A DNA stretch of 64,000 nt, from assembly GCA_041488095.1 (NCBI GenBank), contig JBGPOP010000003.1, positions 95,898 through 159,897 on the forward strand, written 5' to 3'. Positions 35,547 to 43,563 of this stretch are shown here, in pieces. The DNA is from DASYPQ01 sp041488095 (GTDB lineage Bacteria; Planctomycetota; UBA1135; GCA-002686595). Within the stretch, counting starts at the first letter, position 1, and the number at the start of each line of letters is the position of its first letter. Below the pieces are notes generated by a model. That model was not told the origin of the DNA. It did not search any database and saw only the letters and a program-made list of their open reading frames with translations. Both the position numbers and the translations under genes were made by a program.

Positions 35547-35638
35547 TGTGGTTTGAACTCGACCGCAGGAGTGACGCAAGTCGCCAAACGGCAATGGAAT
35601 GAACCGTGACGGCAGCATGGCAGTCTGCGGCGTTAGAC
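35541..35638 (-). other. degenerate attC-like or core site upstream of the cassette
   Basis: On the minus strand it begins GTCTAAC (35638-35632, perfect R'' form) and ends ATTAGGC (35547-35541, one base off GTTRRRY), 98 bases in all. The inner arms pair poorly, so it is weaker than the site at 34892. It may be a decayed attC or the sequence into which the cassette was inserted. The stretch from 35639 to coaC holds no gene I can support. Confidence 0.35.
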
Positions 35639-35756
35639 CGGTCTGCCTAGCACCCAGCGGAGACGGCGACCGATCGACGTCCAGCGTCTGGAAAAGCGAC
35701 ACCGGGGCTGTGCAGAGGAGAGCCATAGCGGGCATCTTCCAGCCAGCGTTCGGCTC

Positions 35757-36299
35757 CTACCGCTCCATCGCCTTGGCGATCCACGCCGCGATCGCTTGCG
35801 GCTCCGGCAACCGCCCCATCCCCTCCGCTCCGCACGCCATCCGCCCCGCCTCCGGCGAGAGAACCTGCCACCCGTCGCCTTGCAACACCTCGAGATGCCT
35901 CCTCACCGGCGGCGCAGCGAGCATCTCTGGGTTCATCGCGGGACAAAGCAATCGCGGCTTTCCGGACGGCAGAGCGAGCGCCGTCGTCGTCACGAGGTCG
36001 TCGGCGAGCCCGAGGGCGAAGCGCGCGAGCAAGTCCGCCGTGCACGGAGCCACGACAAGGCACTGCCCCCACTTCGCGAGCTCGATGTGATCCATCCCGC
36101 CCTTCCGCGAATCCCCGAACTCGTCTGTGTACGCCGGCTCGCCGGACAGCGCCTCGAAGAGCTGCGGGCTCACGAGCTTTGCCGCGCTTCGCGTCAAGAT
36201 CGCGCGCACCTTGTGCCCGTCCTGCGCGAGCTTGCTCGCCAGGTCGCAAGCCTTGTGGATCGCGACCGACGCGCCGACTGCGAGGAGGATGTTGGCCAC
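35757..36299 (-). CDS. coaC: phosphopantothenoylcysteine decarboxylase (CoaC, stand-alone)
   Basis: Flavoprotein that decarboxylates 4'-phosphopantothenoylcysteine to 4'-phosphopantetheine. The 180-residue protein matches the N-terminal half of CoaBC: ILLAVGASVAIHKACDL with the active-site His, ILTRSAAKLVSP, LVVAPCTADLLAR, and CPAMNPEM with the Asn and Met of the PxMNxxMW motif, then LSPEAGRMACGAEGMGRL. Its ATG is one base after the gmk stop. The ligase partner is a separate gene at 33230-33898. A mild decrease in order is seen only in the region after its stop. Confidence 0.92.
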   Translation of the reverse strand: MANILLAVGASVAIHKACDLASKLAQDGHKVRAILTRSAAKLVSPQLFEALSGEPAYTDEFGDSRKGGMDHIELAKWGQCLVVAPCTADLLARFALGLADDLVTTTALALPSGKPRLLCPAMNPEMLAAPPVRRHLEVLQGDGWQVLSPEAGRMACGAEGMGRLPEPQAIAAWIAKAMER

Positions 36300-36300
36300 C

Positions 36301-36897
36301 TCACTTCACCTTCGCCGACTGCCCCAGCCCGAGGATCCGCCGGATCTCCCCCACCGCCCGCTCGACGTCGTCGTTCGTCACAACATGATCGTACTTCACC
36401 CGCTCGCGCCACTCGTCCTCGGCCTTGTGGAGCCTGCGGTCGAGCATCTCGGGCGTCTCCGTGCCGCGGGCTTTAAGTCGCCGCCGCAGCTCCTCGAAGT
36501 CGGGCGGAGCGATGAAGATGTACGTCCCCGGCTCCTCCAGCGCACGGAGCTGGTTCGCGCCCTGCACGTCGATCTCGAGCAAGTACATCTTCCCCTCGGC
36601 GAGCGCCTTCTCAAGCGGCGCGCGCAGCGTCCCGTACATGTTGCCGTACACCTCAGCGTGCTCGACGAATTCCCCCCGCTCGACCCGCCGCCTGAACTCC
36701 TCGCGCGAGAGGAAATGGTAGTCGCGCCCATCGACCTCGCCCTCGCGCCGCTTCCTCGTCGTCGCCGACACCGAGAAGACGACCCGCGGATCCGACAACA
36801 GGCGCTTGCAGATCGTGCTCTTGCCCGAGCCCGACGGCCCCGAGATCACCACCAGCCGGCCCGTCTGCGAGCCCTGTTGAGAAGAAGGCGACTCCAT
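36301..36897 (-). CDS. gmk: guanylate kinase
   Basis: Phosphorylates GMP to GDP with ATP. The 198-residue protein has the P-loop GPSGSGKST near residues 20-28, VSATTRKRREGEVDGRDYHF for GMP binding, GNMYGT, and LEIDVQGANQLR. Length is typical. It lies four bases after yicC and one base before coaC. The order yicC-gmk-(rpoZ)-coaBC is common in bacteria; the omega subunit gene rpoZ is absent from this spot. Confidence 0.95.
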   Translation of the reverse strand: MESPSSQQGSQTGRLVVISGPSGSGKSTICKRLLSDPRVVFSVSATTRKRREGEVDGRDYHFLSREEFRRRVERGEFVEHAEVYGNMYGTLRAPLEKALAEGKMYLLEIDVQGANQLRALEEPGTYIFIAPPDFEELRRRLKARGTETPEMLDRRLHKAEDEWRERVKYDHVVTNDDVERAVGEIRRILGLGQSAKVK

Positions 36898-36901
36898 CGC
36901 C

Positions 36902-37780
36902 TCACTCCACGTTCTGCACCTGCTCGCGCAGCCGCTCGATCAGCGTCTTCAGCTCGACCACCGCGTGCGCCACGCGCGCGTCGTTGCACTTCGAGCCGAT
37001 CGTGTTCGCCTCGCGCAGCAGCTCCTGCACCAGGAAGTCGAGCTGCCGGCCGATCGCCCCGCCCTTCCCGAGCAGCGACTCCCACTGGTCGAGGTGGCTC
37101 TTCAGCCGCGCGAGCTCCTCGCTCACGTCCATCCTGTCGGCGATCAGCGCCACCTCGCGCGCCAGATCCTCGGACTTCGCGAGCGGCCTGCCGTCGAGCA
37201 GCTCCTCCACCCGCCGCTTGAGGCTCTCGTGGTGCTCGCTCACCACCGCAGGCATGCGCCTCTCAATCGTCGCGACGAGCCCCGCGATGCCCTTGGCGTT
37301 CTTGCGCAGGTCGGCGAGCAGGCTCCTGCCCTCCGTCGCGCGCATCCTGATCAGCGCGTCGAGCGCCTTGCGCGCGCAGTCGATCAGGAGCTCGTCCTCC
37401 CGTTGCCGCTCGCGGCCGTCCTCGCCCGTCCCGATCACTCCGGGGAGTGCGATCAGCGTGTCGATGCGGATCCCTCCTTCCAGTCCCAGGTCCTTGGACA
37501 GGGAGCCGAGCAGTTTCTGGTACCGCCGCGCGATCTCCACGTTGACACGCGCTGCACCGGCAGCAGCTTCGCGCTCGATGCTGGCGGACACCGAGACCGA
37601 CCCGCGCTCGAGCTTCTCGCGGACCGCCGCCTCGATCCCCGGCTCGAGGTGCGAGAGATCCGAAGGCAAGCGCGCTTTAACCTGTAAGTAGCGGTGGTTG
37701 ACGGACCGGACCTCGACGCGGGCCGAAAGATGCCCCCTCGCGGCGGAGGCCGAGCCGAATCCGGTCATCGAGCGGATCAA
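36902..37780 (-). CDS. yicC: YicC family endoribonuclease
   Basis: The 292-residue protein starts at a TTG overlapping the pyrE stop (TTGA), giving MIRSMTGFGSAS, the exact N-terminus expected of YicC. Other family segments are EVRSVNHRYLQVKARLP, RGSVSVSASIERE and the C-terminal GRQLDFLVQELLREANTIGSKCND. Members are stress-related endoribonucleases in E. coli and B. subtilis. A longer frame reads upstream through pyrE and is not coding there. This start is one of the clearest cases of TTG use in the window. Confidence 0.93.
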   Translation of the reverse strand: MIRSMTGFGSASAARGHLSARVEVRSVNHRYLQVKARLPSDLSHLEPGIEAAVREKLERGSVSVSASIEREAAAGAARVNVEIARRYQKLLGSLSKDLGLEGGIRIDTLIALPGVIGTGEDGRERQREDELLIDCARKALDALIRMRATEGRSLLADLRKNAKGIAGLVATIERRMPAVVSEHHESLKRRVEELLDGRPLAKSEDLAREVALIADRMDVSEELARLKSHLDQWESLLGKGGAIGRQLDFLVQELLREANTIGSKCNDARVAHAVVELKTLIERLREQVQNVE

Positions 37781-38379
37781 GCCTTTGCTCCCGCGCCCGG
37801 GCGGCTGCCGGGCTTCGTCACCGGGGCTCCCGTTCGACACAGCGGGCAGTCCTCGCGCTTCCACGTCCTGACCTCGACCTCGGCCAGCGCGTGGAGAGCG
37901 AGACCGTCCCGCGCGAACGGGTTCCCGCCCGAGCGGTTGACGATCGCCCCTACCGCGGCCGGACGCGCGTCGAAGCCCTTCAGGACCTCGAAGACCTCGC
38001 GCGCGGAGCCTCCGGTCGTCAGCACGTCCTCGACCACGAGCACGCGCTCGCCGGGGGCTATCCTGAATCCGCGCCGCAGCTCCATGCGCGCATCCTTGCG
38101 CTCGGTGAACTGGCAGCGCACACCGAGGGCGCGCGCCACCTCGTGCGCCCAGATCACCGCTCCGAGCGCGGGGCCGACCACGAGGTCGTAGGGCTCACGG
38201 TCCTGCCTGCGGATCTTCTCCGCCAGCGAACGGGCGAGCAGCTCCGCGCGCGCGGGATCCTCGAGCAGCAGCGCGCACTGGAAGTAGCGCTCGCTGTGCA
38301 TGCCCGAGGAGAGCTCGAAGTGCCCTTCGAGCATCGCCCCCGTCGAGCGGAAGAGCTCGAGGACACGCTGCGAGTCCAA
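37777..38379 (-). CDS. pyrE: orotate phosphoribosyltransferase
   Basis: Joins orotate to PRPP to make OMP in pyrimidine synthesis. The 200-residue protein has FELSSGMHSERYFQCALLL, VGPALGAVIWAHEVARALG, the PRPP-binding motif VLVVEDVLTTGGSA, and ends CPLCRTGAPVTKPGSRPG, with a Cys pair typical of a subgroup of PyrE. Length is normal. It is the middle of a seven-gene minus-strand run from aroF to coaC. Confidence 0.95.
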   Translation of the reverse strand: MDSQRVLELFRSTGAMLEGHFELSSGMHSERYFQCALLLEDPARAELLARSLAEKIRRQDREPYDLVVGPALGAVIWAHEVARALGVRCQFTERKDARMELRRGFRIAPGERVLVVEDVLTTGGSAREVFEVLKGFDARPAAVGAIVNRSGGNPFARDGLALHALAEVEVRTWKREDCPLCRTGAPVTKPGSRPGAGAKA

Positions 38380-38390
38380 TGCGGGTCCTT

Positions 38391-38741
38391 CTACTTGGGC
38401 GGCTCGGTCGGTGCGCCGTTTCCCGCGGGGGCCACGGGACCCACCGGACCCGGTCCCGCAGCCGGCGCGGAGGCGGGAGCGGGGGCACTCCCCAGCACGG
38501 AGCCTTGGGCGATCTGGCGGTTCAGCACGTGGATCAGGAGCGCGCTGCCGAGGAACACCGCCGCGGTGACGCCCGTGAAGCGGTTGATGCCCGACGCGCC
38601 GACGCCGAAGGTCTGCTGGCCCGACGTGCCCAGCGCATCGGTCAGGCCTCCGCCGCGCCCTTCCTGCAGGAGGATGACGACGACCAGCACGATCGCCGCG
38701 AGGACGAACAGGATGTAGAGGAAGGTGATGAGCAGGTCCAT
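38391..38741 (-). CDS. secG: preprotein translocase subunit SecG
   Basis: Small membrane subunit of the SecYEG channel. The 116-residue protein has two helices: near 3-26 (LLITFLYILFVLAAIVLVVV) and near 55-74 (FTGVTAAVFLGSALLIHVL), linked by LLQEGRGGGLTDALG, where SecG carries its QxGKGGGL-type loop. The C-terminus is a 35-residue Pro/Ala-rich tail, common in this family. It lies seven bases after tpiA, a frequent tpiA-secG order. Confidence 0.93.
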   Translation of the reverse strand: MDLLITFLYILFVLAAIVLVVVILLQEGRGGGLTDALGTSGQQTFGVGASGINRFTGVTAAVFLGSALLIHVLNRQIAQGSVLGSAPAPASAPAAGPGPVGPVAPAGNGAPTEPPK

Positions 38742-38748
38742 GAGGGTC

Positions 38749-39501
38749 TCAACGATACTCCAAGAGAGGCAGGAACGTGTCGGCCTGGATCGACGCGCCG
38801 CCCACGAGGCAGCCGTCGACCTCGGGTGCGGTCATGATGGCGCGGATGTTCGACGGTTTGACGCTGCCGCCGTACTGGATGCGCACTCCGGAAGCGGGGC
38901 CGTCGTAGTAGAGGCCGGAGAGGATCCCGCGCAGGTAGCCGTGCGCCTGGCTCGCCTGCTCGGGCGTCGCGTTGTGGCCGGTGCCGATCGCCCACACGGG
39001 CTCGTAGGCGATCGTGACGCGCGCGAGGTCGCGCGGGGTGACGCCTTCGAGGCCGCGGGTGAGCTGCCCGCCGATCACCGTCTCGGTGGCTCCGCCCTGG
39101 CGTTGGGTGAGCGTCTCGCCGACGCACAGGATGACGTCGAGGCCGGCGTCGAGCGCAGCGTGGACCTTCTTGTGGACCCGATCGTCGGACTCGCCGTAGA
39201 CGTGCCGGCGCTCGGAGTGGCCGAGGATCACGATCGTTGCGCCCACGTCGGCGACCATCTTCGCGCTGACCTCGCCGGTGAACGCGCCGGAGGGCTCGTC
39301 GCAGCAGTTCTGCGCGCCGACGCGGACCGGGGATCCGGCCAGCGCTCGCGCGATCTCGTCGACATACACGAAAGGCGGGAAGACGGCGACATCGATGTCG
39401 CGGCGCGCCCCGACACGCTCGCGCAGGGTGGAGACGAGCGCGAGAGCGCTCTTGCGCTCCAGGTTCATCTTCCAGTTGCCGGCGATGAAGGGCTTGCGCA
39501 T
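38749..39501 (-). CDS. tpiA: triosephosphate isomerase
   Basis: Interconverts dihydroxyacetone phosphate and glyceraldehyde 3-phosphate. The 250-residue protein has GNWKMN with the catalytic Lys, ILGHSERR with the catalytic His, IAYEPVWAIGTG with the catalytic Glu, and the phosphate loop IQYGGSVKPSN and VGGAS. All active-site residues are present. It is followed by secG and preceded by aroF, 12 bases away. Confidence 0.97.
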   Translation of the reverse strand: MRKPFIAGNWKMNLERKSALALVSTLRERVGARRDIDVAVFPPFVYVDEIARALAGSPVRVGAQNCCDEPSGAFTGEVSAKMVADVGATIVILGHSERRHVYGESDDRVHKKVHAALDAGLDVILCVGETLTQRQGGATETVIGGQLTRGLEGVTPRDLARVTIAYEPVWAIGTGHNATPEQASQAHGYLRGILSGLYYDGPASGVRIQYGGSVKPSNIRAIMTAPEVDGCLVGGASIQADTFLPLLEYR

Positions 39502-39513
39502 CGGAACCCCGTA

Positions 39514-40581
39514 TCACGCTCGCGCGCGGCTCGGCCGGGGCGTGACGCCGGCGCCGCTCAGGTGCGGCAAGACGAGCGTCCGCCGGTCGAGCGCGGCGAT
39601 CGCCGCCGCATCCTTGGCGATCGCGGCGAAGACCTCGGCCGAGACCGCCTGGACGCCGTCGGAGCGCGCCTCCGCCGGCTCGGTGTGGACCTCGACGATC
39701 AGGCCGTCGGCTCCCGCGGCGAGCCCGGCCCGGGCGAGGGGCCGGACCAGGTCGGACCGACCGGCAGCGTGCGAGGGGTCGACGATCACGGGCAGGTGCG
39801 TCGCGCGCTTCAAGTGTGCGACGGCGCCGACGTCGAGCAGGTTGCGCGTGGTCTTGTCGAAGCCGCGCACGCCGCGCTCGCACAGGACGACGCGTGCGTT
39901 GCCGCGAGCGAGCAGGAACTCGCCTGCGAGCAGGAGCTCGCGCACGGTCGCGGAGAAGCCGCGCTTCAGGAGCACGGGCTTGCCGGCATCGCCGACCTCG
40001 GCGAGGAGCGGTGTGTTCGTCATGCTCCGCGCGCCGATCTGGAGCATGTCGGCGACCTCGGCGACCTTGGCGACGTCGCGCGGGTCGAGGACCTCGGTGA
40101 CGATGCCGAGACCGGTCTCGGCGCGCGCGCGGGCGAGGAGCTCGAGACCCTCCTCCCCCTGGCCCTGGAAGGAGTAGGGGGAGGTGCGCGGCTTGTACGC
40201 ACCCCCGCGCAGGAGGACGGCGCCGGCGGCCCGCACGGCGCGCGCGATCTCGAGAAGGCGCGGCCAGCCTTCGACGGCGCACGGGCCGGCGATCAGGGAG
40301 ACGTGGCCGCCGCCGAAGCGGGCCTCTCCGATCTTGACCACCGTGTCGGGCTGCCCGGGTGCGCGCTCGTGACGCTCGCGGGCATCGCCGGGGTCGAGGA
40401 CGGCCTCGACGCCGGCGCAGTCCTCGAAGCGCGAGCGGTGATCGGGGCGACCCGGGCCTTCGAGGCGGAGCACCTCGCGGGGCTCGTCCAGGAACTGAGC
40501 GCGGTAGCCCAAGTCCTTGGCCAGGGCGAGGATGGAGTCGATCTGGGATCCGGGGAGGGCCTGGCGCAGGCGCAGCAACAT
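39514..40581 (-). CDS. aroF: 3-deoxy-7-phosphoheptulonate synthase (type I-beta, with N-terminal regulatory domain)
   Basis: First step of the shikimate pathway (phosphoenolpyruvate plus erythrose 4-phosphate). The 355-residue protein has an N-terminal ferredoxin-like domain of about 85 residues (LLRLRQALPGSQIDSI) as in Thermotoga-type enzymes, where tyrosine binds, then the barrel with IAGPCAVEGWPRLLEIA, LRGGAYKPRTSPYSFQG, LLKRGFSAT, CERGVRGFD, and VDPSHAAGRSDLV. KDO8P synthase is the closest other option, but the ferredoxin-like domain favours DAHP synthase. It is the first gene of the minus-strand run to coaC. Confidence 0.93.
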   Translation of the reverse strand: MLLRLRQALPGSQIDSILALAKDLGYRAQFLDEPREVLRLEGPGRPDHRSRFEDCAGVEAVLDPGDARERHERAPGQPDTVVKIGEARFGGGHVSLIAGPCAVEGWPRLLEIARAVRAAGAVLLRGGAYKPRTSPYSFQGQGEEGLELLARARAETGLGIVTEVLDPRDVAKVAEVADMLQIGARSMTNTPLLAEVGDAGKPVLLKRGFSATVRELLLAGEFLLARGNARVVLCERGVRGFDKTTRNLLDVGAVAHLKRATHLPVIVDPSHAAGRSDLVRPLARAGLAAGADGLIVEVHTEPAEARSDGVQAVSAEVFAAIAKDAAAIAALDRRTLVLPHLSGAGVTPRPSRARA

Positions 40582-40739
40582 CGCGGGAAGGAGGGGTGCG
40601 GTCGGGCTCGGGGCGCGCGGCGGAACGCCGTAGTATGGGTCTTGCCGGGAGGAGCGTCAATCAGGGCGCCTGGATCGCTCGCCGGCGCCTTCAGCACGGG
40701 ACTGCGACTTGGCCGGGCCGTTTGGCAAGGTGCTGGCGA

Positions 40740-41300
40740 ATGGACCCGGCACCTCGCCCCCTTCTCCCTGTTCTCCCCTCTCTCCTCGCGCTCCAGCCCC
40801 TGGAGAGCCTGACTCGCACCGGCTGGGCGATGCACGGCATCGCGAACCCCGAAACGATCGCCGGCCACGTCCTCGGCGTCTGCCATGCGATCCTCGCGCT
40901 GGGCCCGCGCGTCGTGCCGGCGCTCGACGTCGAGCGCTGCCTCGCGCTGGCGCTCGTGCACGACGCACCCGAGGCCCTGCTCGGAGACTTGCCTCGCACG
41001 GCCGGGGATCTGCTCCCTCCCGGAGCCAAGGCCCAGGCCGAGGAGAAGGCTGCGCGGAGCGTGCTCTCCGGCCTGTCGCCGATCGCGGTCGAGCGCTTCG
41101 GCGAGTACCGCGCGCAGCGGACGCGCGAGGCGCGATTCACGCGCCTGTGCGATCGCTTGCAGATGGGTGTGCGCCTGGTCGGCTACCGGAGGCTGGGAGT
41201 GCACGGGTTGGAGGGATTCGCAGCGGCGATCGAGGCCCTGGACTGCGCGGAATTCGCGCCAGCAGAGACCCTCCGAGCGGAGATCCTGGCCGCGCTGTGA
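40740..41300 (+). CDS. HD-domain phosphohydrolase (YfbR-like)
   Basis: A 186-residue all-helical protein with the HD motif: H in the helix ETIAGHVLGVCHAI and the HD pair in LALVHDAPEALLGDLP, the order found in YfbR / HDDC2 5'-deoxynucleotidases, which release phosphate from dNMPs. The N-terminus LESLTRTGWAMHGI fits that group, with Trp-Met-His in place of Trp-x-x-R. The ATG at 40740 follows a weak ribosome site. It is divergent from aroF. The call to 5'-nucleotidase activity is inference from the family. Confidence 0.8.
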   Translation: MDPAPRPLLPVLPSLLALQPLESLTRTGWAMHGIANPETIAGHVLGVCHAILALGPRVVPALDVERCLALALVHDAPEALLGDLPRTAGDLLPPGAKAQAEEKAARSVLSGLSPIAVERFGEYRAQRTREARFTRLCDRLQMGVRLVGYRRLGVHGLEGFAAAIEALDCAEFAPAETLRAEILAAL

Positions 41301-41325
41301 GACCCAGCCGGGTACCGTACTCCCG

Positions 41326-42336
41326 ATGCGGAAGTGGAAGACCTGGATCCCCGTCCTGACCCTGGTCGGGATCGCCGTCGGGTTCCTCGCCAAGCGCACC
41401 TTCGCGCCGCCGCGGGAGGAGCTCTCGATCCAGCCCCCGCCCGCCGCGCAGATTCCACCGCTCGAGCTCCCCGCCCGCGACCTCTCCTTCGAGGGCCAGG
41501 TCGTCGCGCCGGGCGGGTCCGCCGTGCCCGACGCGCTGGTATGGCTGCGCGCCGGCGACGAGCCGCATTGGACCTACACCGACGCGCAGGGTCATTTCCG
41601 CCTCGACGGTCTGGAGAAGAGACCCTGGCTCGCGACCGTGCTGGCGCTCGGGTTCTCGCCGCTCGCGCTCCCCCCGATCCTCGACTCGGCCGGGCCGCAG
41701 ACGATCCAACTGGGCAAGCCGCTCGATCCGGCGCCGTCGCTCCCGCCTCTCTCGCGCACGAGGCTCGCGGGAACCGTCTCGAGCCACCTGGCTTTGGCTC
41801 TCGAGGGCTGCGAAGTGGTCCTCACTCCCGTCCTCCCCCCCCAGAACCTGGATGCACCTCTCCCACGCCGCGCGATCGTCGGCGCCGACGGACGATTCGA
41901 GCTCCCTGACCTGATCGCCGGCGACTACCGCGTCGAGGTGCTGCCTGCCTGGGCGCGCGGCGGGAGCTGGCCCGACCTCACGCGAGCGCTCGAGGGTGTC
42001 GAGCCGCGCACCTTCTCTCACGCGGCCGGCGACGCACCGCAGGAGCTCCCGATCGAGCTCAGGACGGGCGACGTGCTCGGGAAGCTCGTGGGTCTCGACG
42101 GATCGTCCATCGAAGGCGCCCTGATCCTCGTCGCGCAGGCGTCCGATCCGAGCCGTGTCTGGCCGCCGGAGAGCAGCGCGGCGGACGGGACCTTCGCGGT
42201 CCGAGGTGTGCCCGCCGGAAAGTACCTCCTGGCGATCCGCGCCGGTTCGGCCGCGGTCCAGCAGGAGGTCGAGGTCCGGGCGGGGGAGGCGCTCGCCCTC
42301 GACCTCTCTCCCCTCGAGGTGCGCCGCGCGCGGTAG
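41326..42336 (+). CDS. membrane-anchored carboxypeptidase-regulatory-like domain protein
   Basis: A 336-residue protein with an N-terminal membrane anchor (WIPVLTLVGIAVGFLA) and a Pro-rich spacer. Three beta-sandwich segments follow, of the carboxypeptidase-regulatory/CNA-B-like kind: FEGQVVAPGGSAVPDALVWLR with GHFRLDGLE, LAGTVSSHLALALEGCEVVL with GRFELPDLIAGDYRVE, and LGKLVGLDGSSIEGALILVA with GTFAVRGVPAGKYLLAIR. These domains are usually outside the cell and act in binding or stability. It lies 25 bases after the HD gene. The sigma fusion at 54861 uses the same type of domain. Confidence 0.8.
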   Translation: MRKWKTWIPVLTLVGIAVGFLAKRTFAPPREELSIQPPPAAQIPPLELPARDLSFEGQVVAPGGSAVPDALVWLRAGDEPHWTYTDAQGHFRLDGLEKRPWLATVLALGFSPLALPPILDSAGPQTIQLGKPLDPAPSLPPLSRTRLAGTVSSHLALALEGCEVVLTPVLPPQNLDAPLPRRAIVGADGRFELPDLIAGDYRVEVLPAWARGGSWPDLTRALEGVEPRTFSHAAGDAPQELPIELRTGDVLGKLVGLDGSSIEGALILVAQASDPSRVWPPESSAADGTFAVRGVPAGKYLLAIRAGSAAVQQEVEVRAGEALALDLSPLEVRRAR

Positions 42337-42396
42337 GCCGGCATCGGCCGGGCGTTCGGGTGCAGAGGTTATCCTGGCCGGCCTCGGACTCCGGCC

Positions 42397-43563
42397 GTGG
42401 CCACTTCCTCCATCTACCTCGACAACGCTGCGACGACGCCGCTCGACCCGGCCGTCCTCGAGGCAATGCGGCCCTATCTCGAAGAGGACTTCGGCAACCC
42501 CTCCTCGCGCCACCGACCCGGCCAGCGCGCGGCCGAGGCGGTCGAGCGGGCCCGCGCCGAGGTTGCGCGCGCGACCGGGGCGAAGAGCGCGGATATCATT
42601 TTCACCTCGGGCGGCACGGAGGCGAACAATCTCGGCGTGCTGGGCTCCGCGCGCGCGCGCTTCAGGCGCGGGAAGCACGTGCTCGTCGGCCCCACCGAGC
42701 ACGACTGCGTGCGCGAGAGCGCGCAGGCTCTTCGCGAGGAGGGCTTCGAGGTCGAGACGCTGCGCCTCTCGCGCGATGGCGCCCTGGACCTCGCGCACCT
42801 CGCCGGTGCGTTGCGCCCCGACACGGTGCTCGTCGCGCAAATGCTCGTGCAGAACGAGTTCGGAAGCGTCTACCCCGTGCGCGAGGCGGCCCGGCTCGTC
42901 CGCGCCCGCTCGCCGCAGGCCGCTCTCCACGTCGATGCGGTGCAGGCCTTCGGCAAGGTCGAGGTCTCGATCGGGGCGCTCGACGCCGACTCGGTAGCGA
43001 TCAGCGCGCACAAGATCCACGGGCCCAAGGGCTGCGGGGCGCTCGTCACCCGGGGCACGATCCCTCTCAAGCCGCTCGTCTTCGGAGGCGGACAACAGGG
43101 CGGCCGGAGGCCGGGGACGGAAAACGTCCCGGGGATCGTCGGTCTGGGCGCGGCCGCGCGGATCGCCGAGGAGCGCCGCGAGGAAGCCTGTGCTTCGATG
43201 CGCCGTTGCCGCGAGATGCTCGCCGAGCGGATCTCCCGGATCCCGGGGGCGAGGATCCTGGAACCCGGCGCGCCCGCCCAAGCCCTCTCCCCCTCGATCC
43301 TCTCGGTCGTGATCCCAGGCGTCCCCTCCGAGGTCCGGATGCACCACCTCGAGGAGGTGGGCGTGATCGTCAGCGCCGGGAGCGCCTGTCATGCGAAGCA
43401 GAGCGGAATCAGCCCGGCGCTCTCGGCCATCGGCCTCGAGCCCGAGGAGGCGCGTTGCATGCTCCGGTTCTCCTTCTCGCGAGACACGACCGAGGTCGAG
43501 ATCCGGGCGGCCGCGGAGGCCTTGGAGGGCATTTGCAGGAAGCTCGAGAGCGCGCGACGGTGA
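42397..43563 (+). CDS. nifS: cysteine desulfurase (NifS/IscS family)
   Basis: PLP enzyme that takes sulfur from cysteine for Fe-S clusters or thio-nucleosides. The 388-residue protein starts at a GTG (MATSSIYLDNAATTPLDPAV); it has SGGTEANNLGVLG, HVDAVQAFGK, the PLP lysine in SAHKIHGPKG, and the catalytic Cys in VSAGSACHAKQSG. The GTGA overlap with thiI says its job is to feed ThiI. This is the arrangement of nifZ-thiI in Bacillus. The symbol nifS is used for the family, not to imply nitrogen fixation. Confidence 0.92.
   Translation: MATSSIYLDNAATTPLDPAVLEAMRPYLEEDFGNPSSRHRPGQRAAEAVERARAEVARATGAKSADIIFTSGGTEANNLGVLGSARARFRRGKHVLVGPTEHDCVRESAQALREEGFEVETLRLSRDGALDLAHLAGALRPDTVLVAQMLVQNEFGSVYPVREAARLVRARSPQAALHVDAVQAFGKVEVSIGALDADSVAISAHKIHGPKGCGALVTRGTIPLKPLVFGGGQQGGRRPGTENVPGIVGLGAAARIAEERREEACASMRRCREMLAERISRIPGARILEPGAPAQALSPSILSVVIPGVPSEVRMHHLEEVGVIVSAGSACHAKQSGISPALSAIGLEPEEARCMLRFSFSRDTTEVEIRAAAEALEGICRKLESARR

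Noticed and set aside
35487..35735. Minus-strand 82-codon frame between coaC and the cassette ORF
   Set aside because: It crosses the degenerate attC-like stretch, has odd composition (many Ser, Arg, Pro) and no ribosome site; more likely intergenic sequence.
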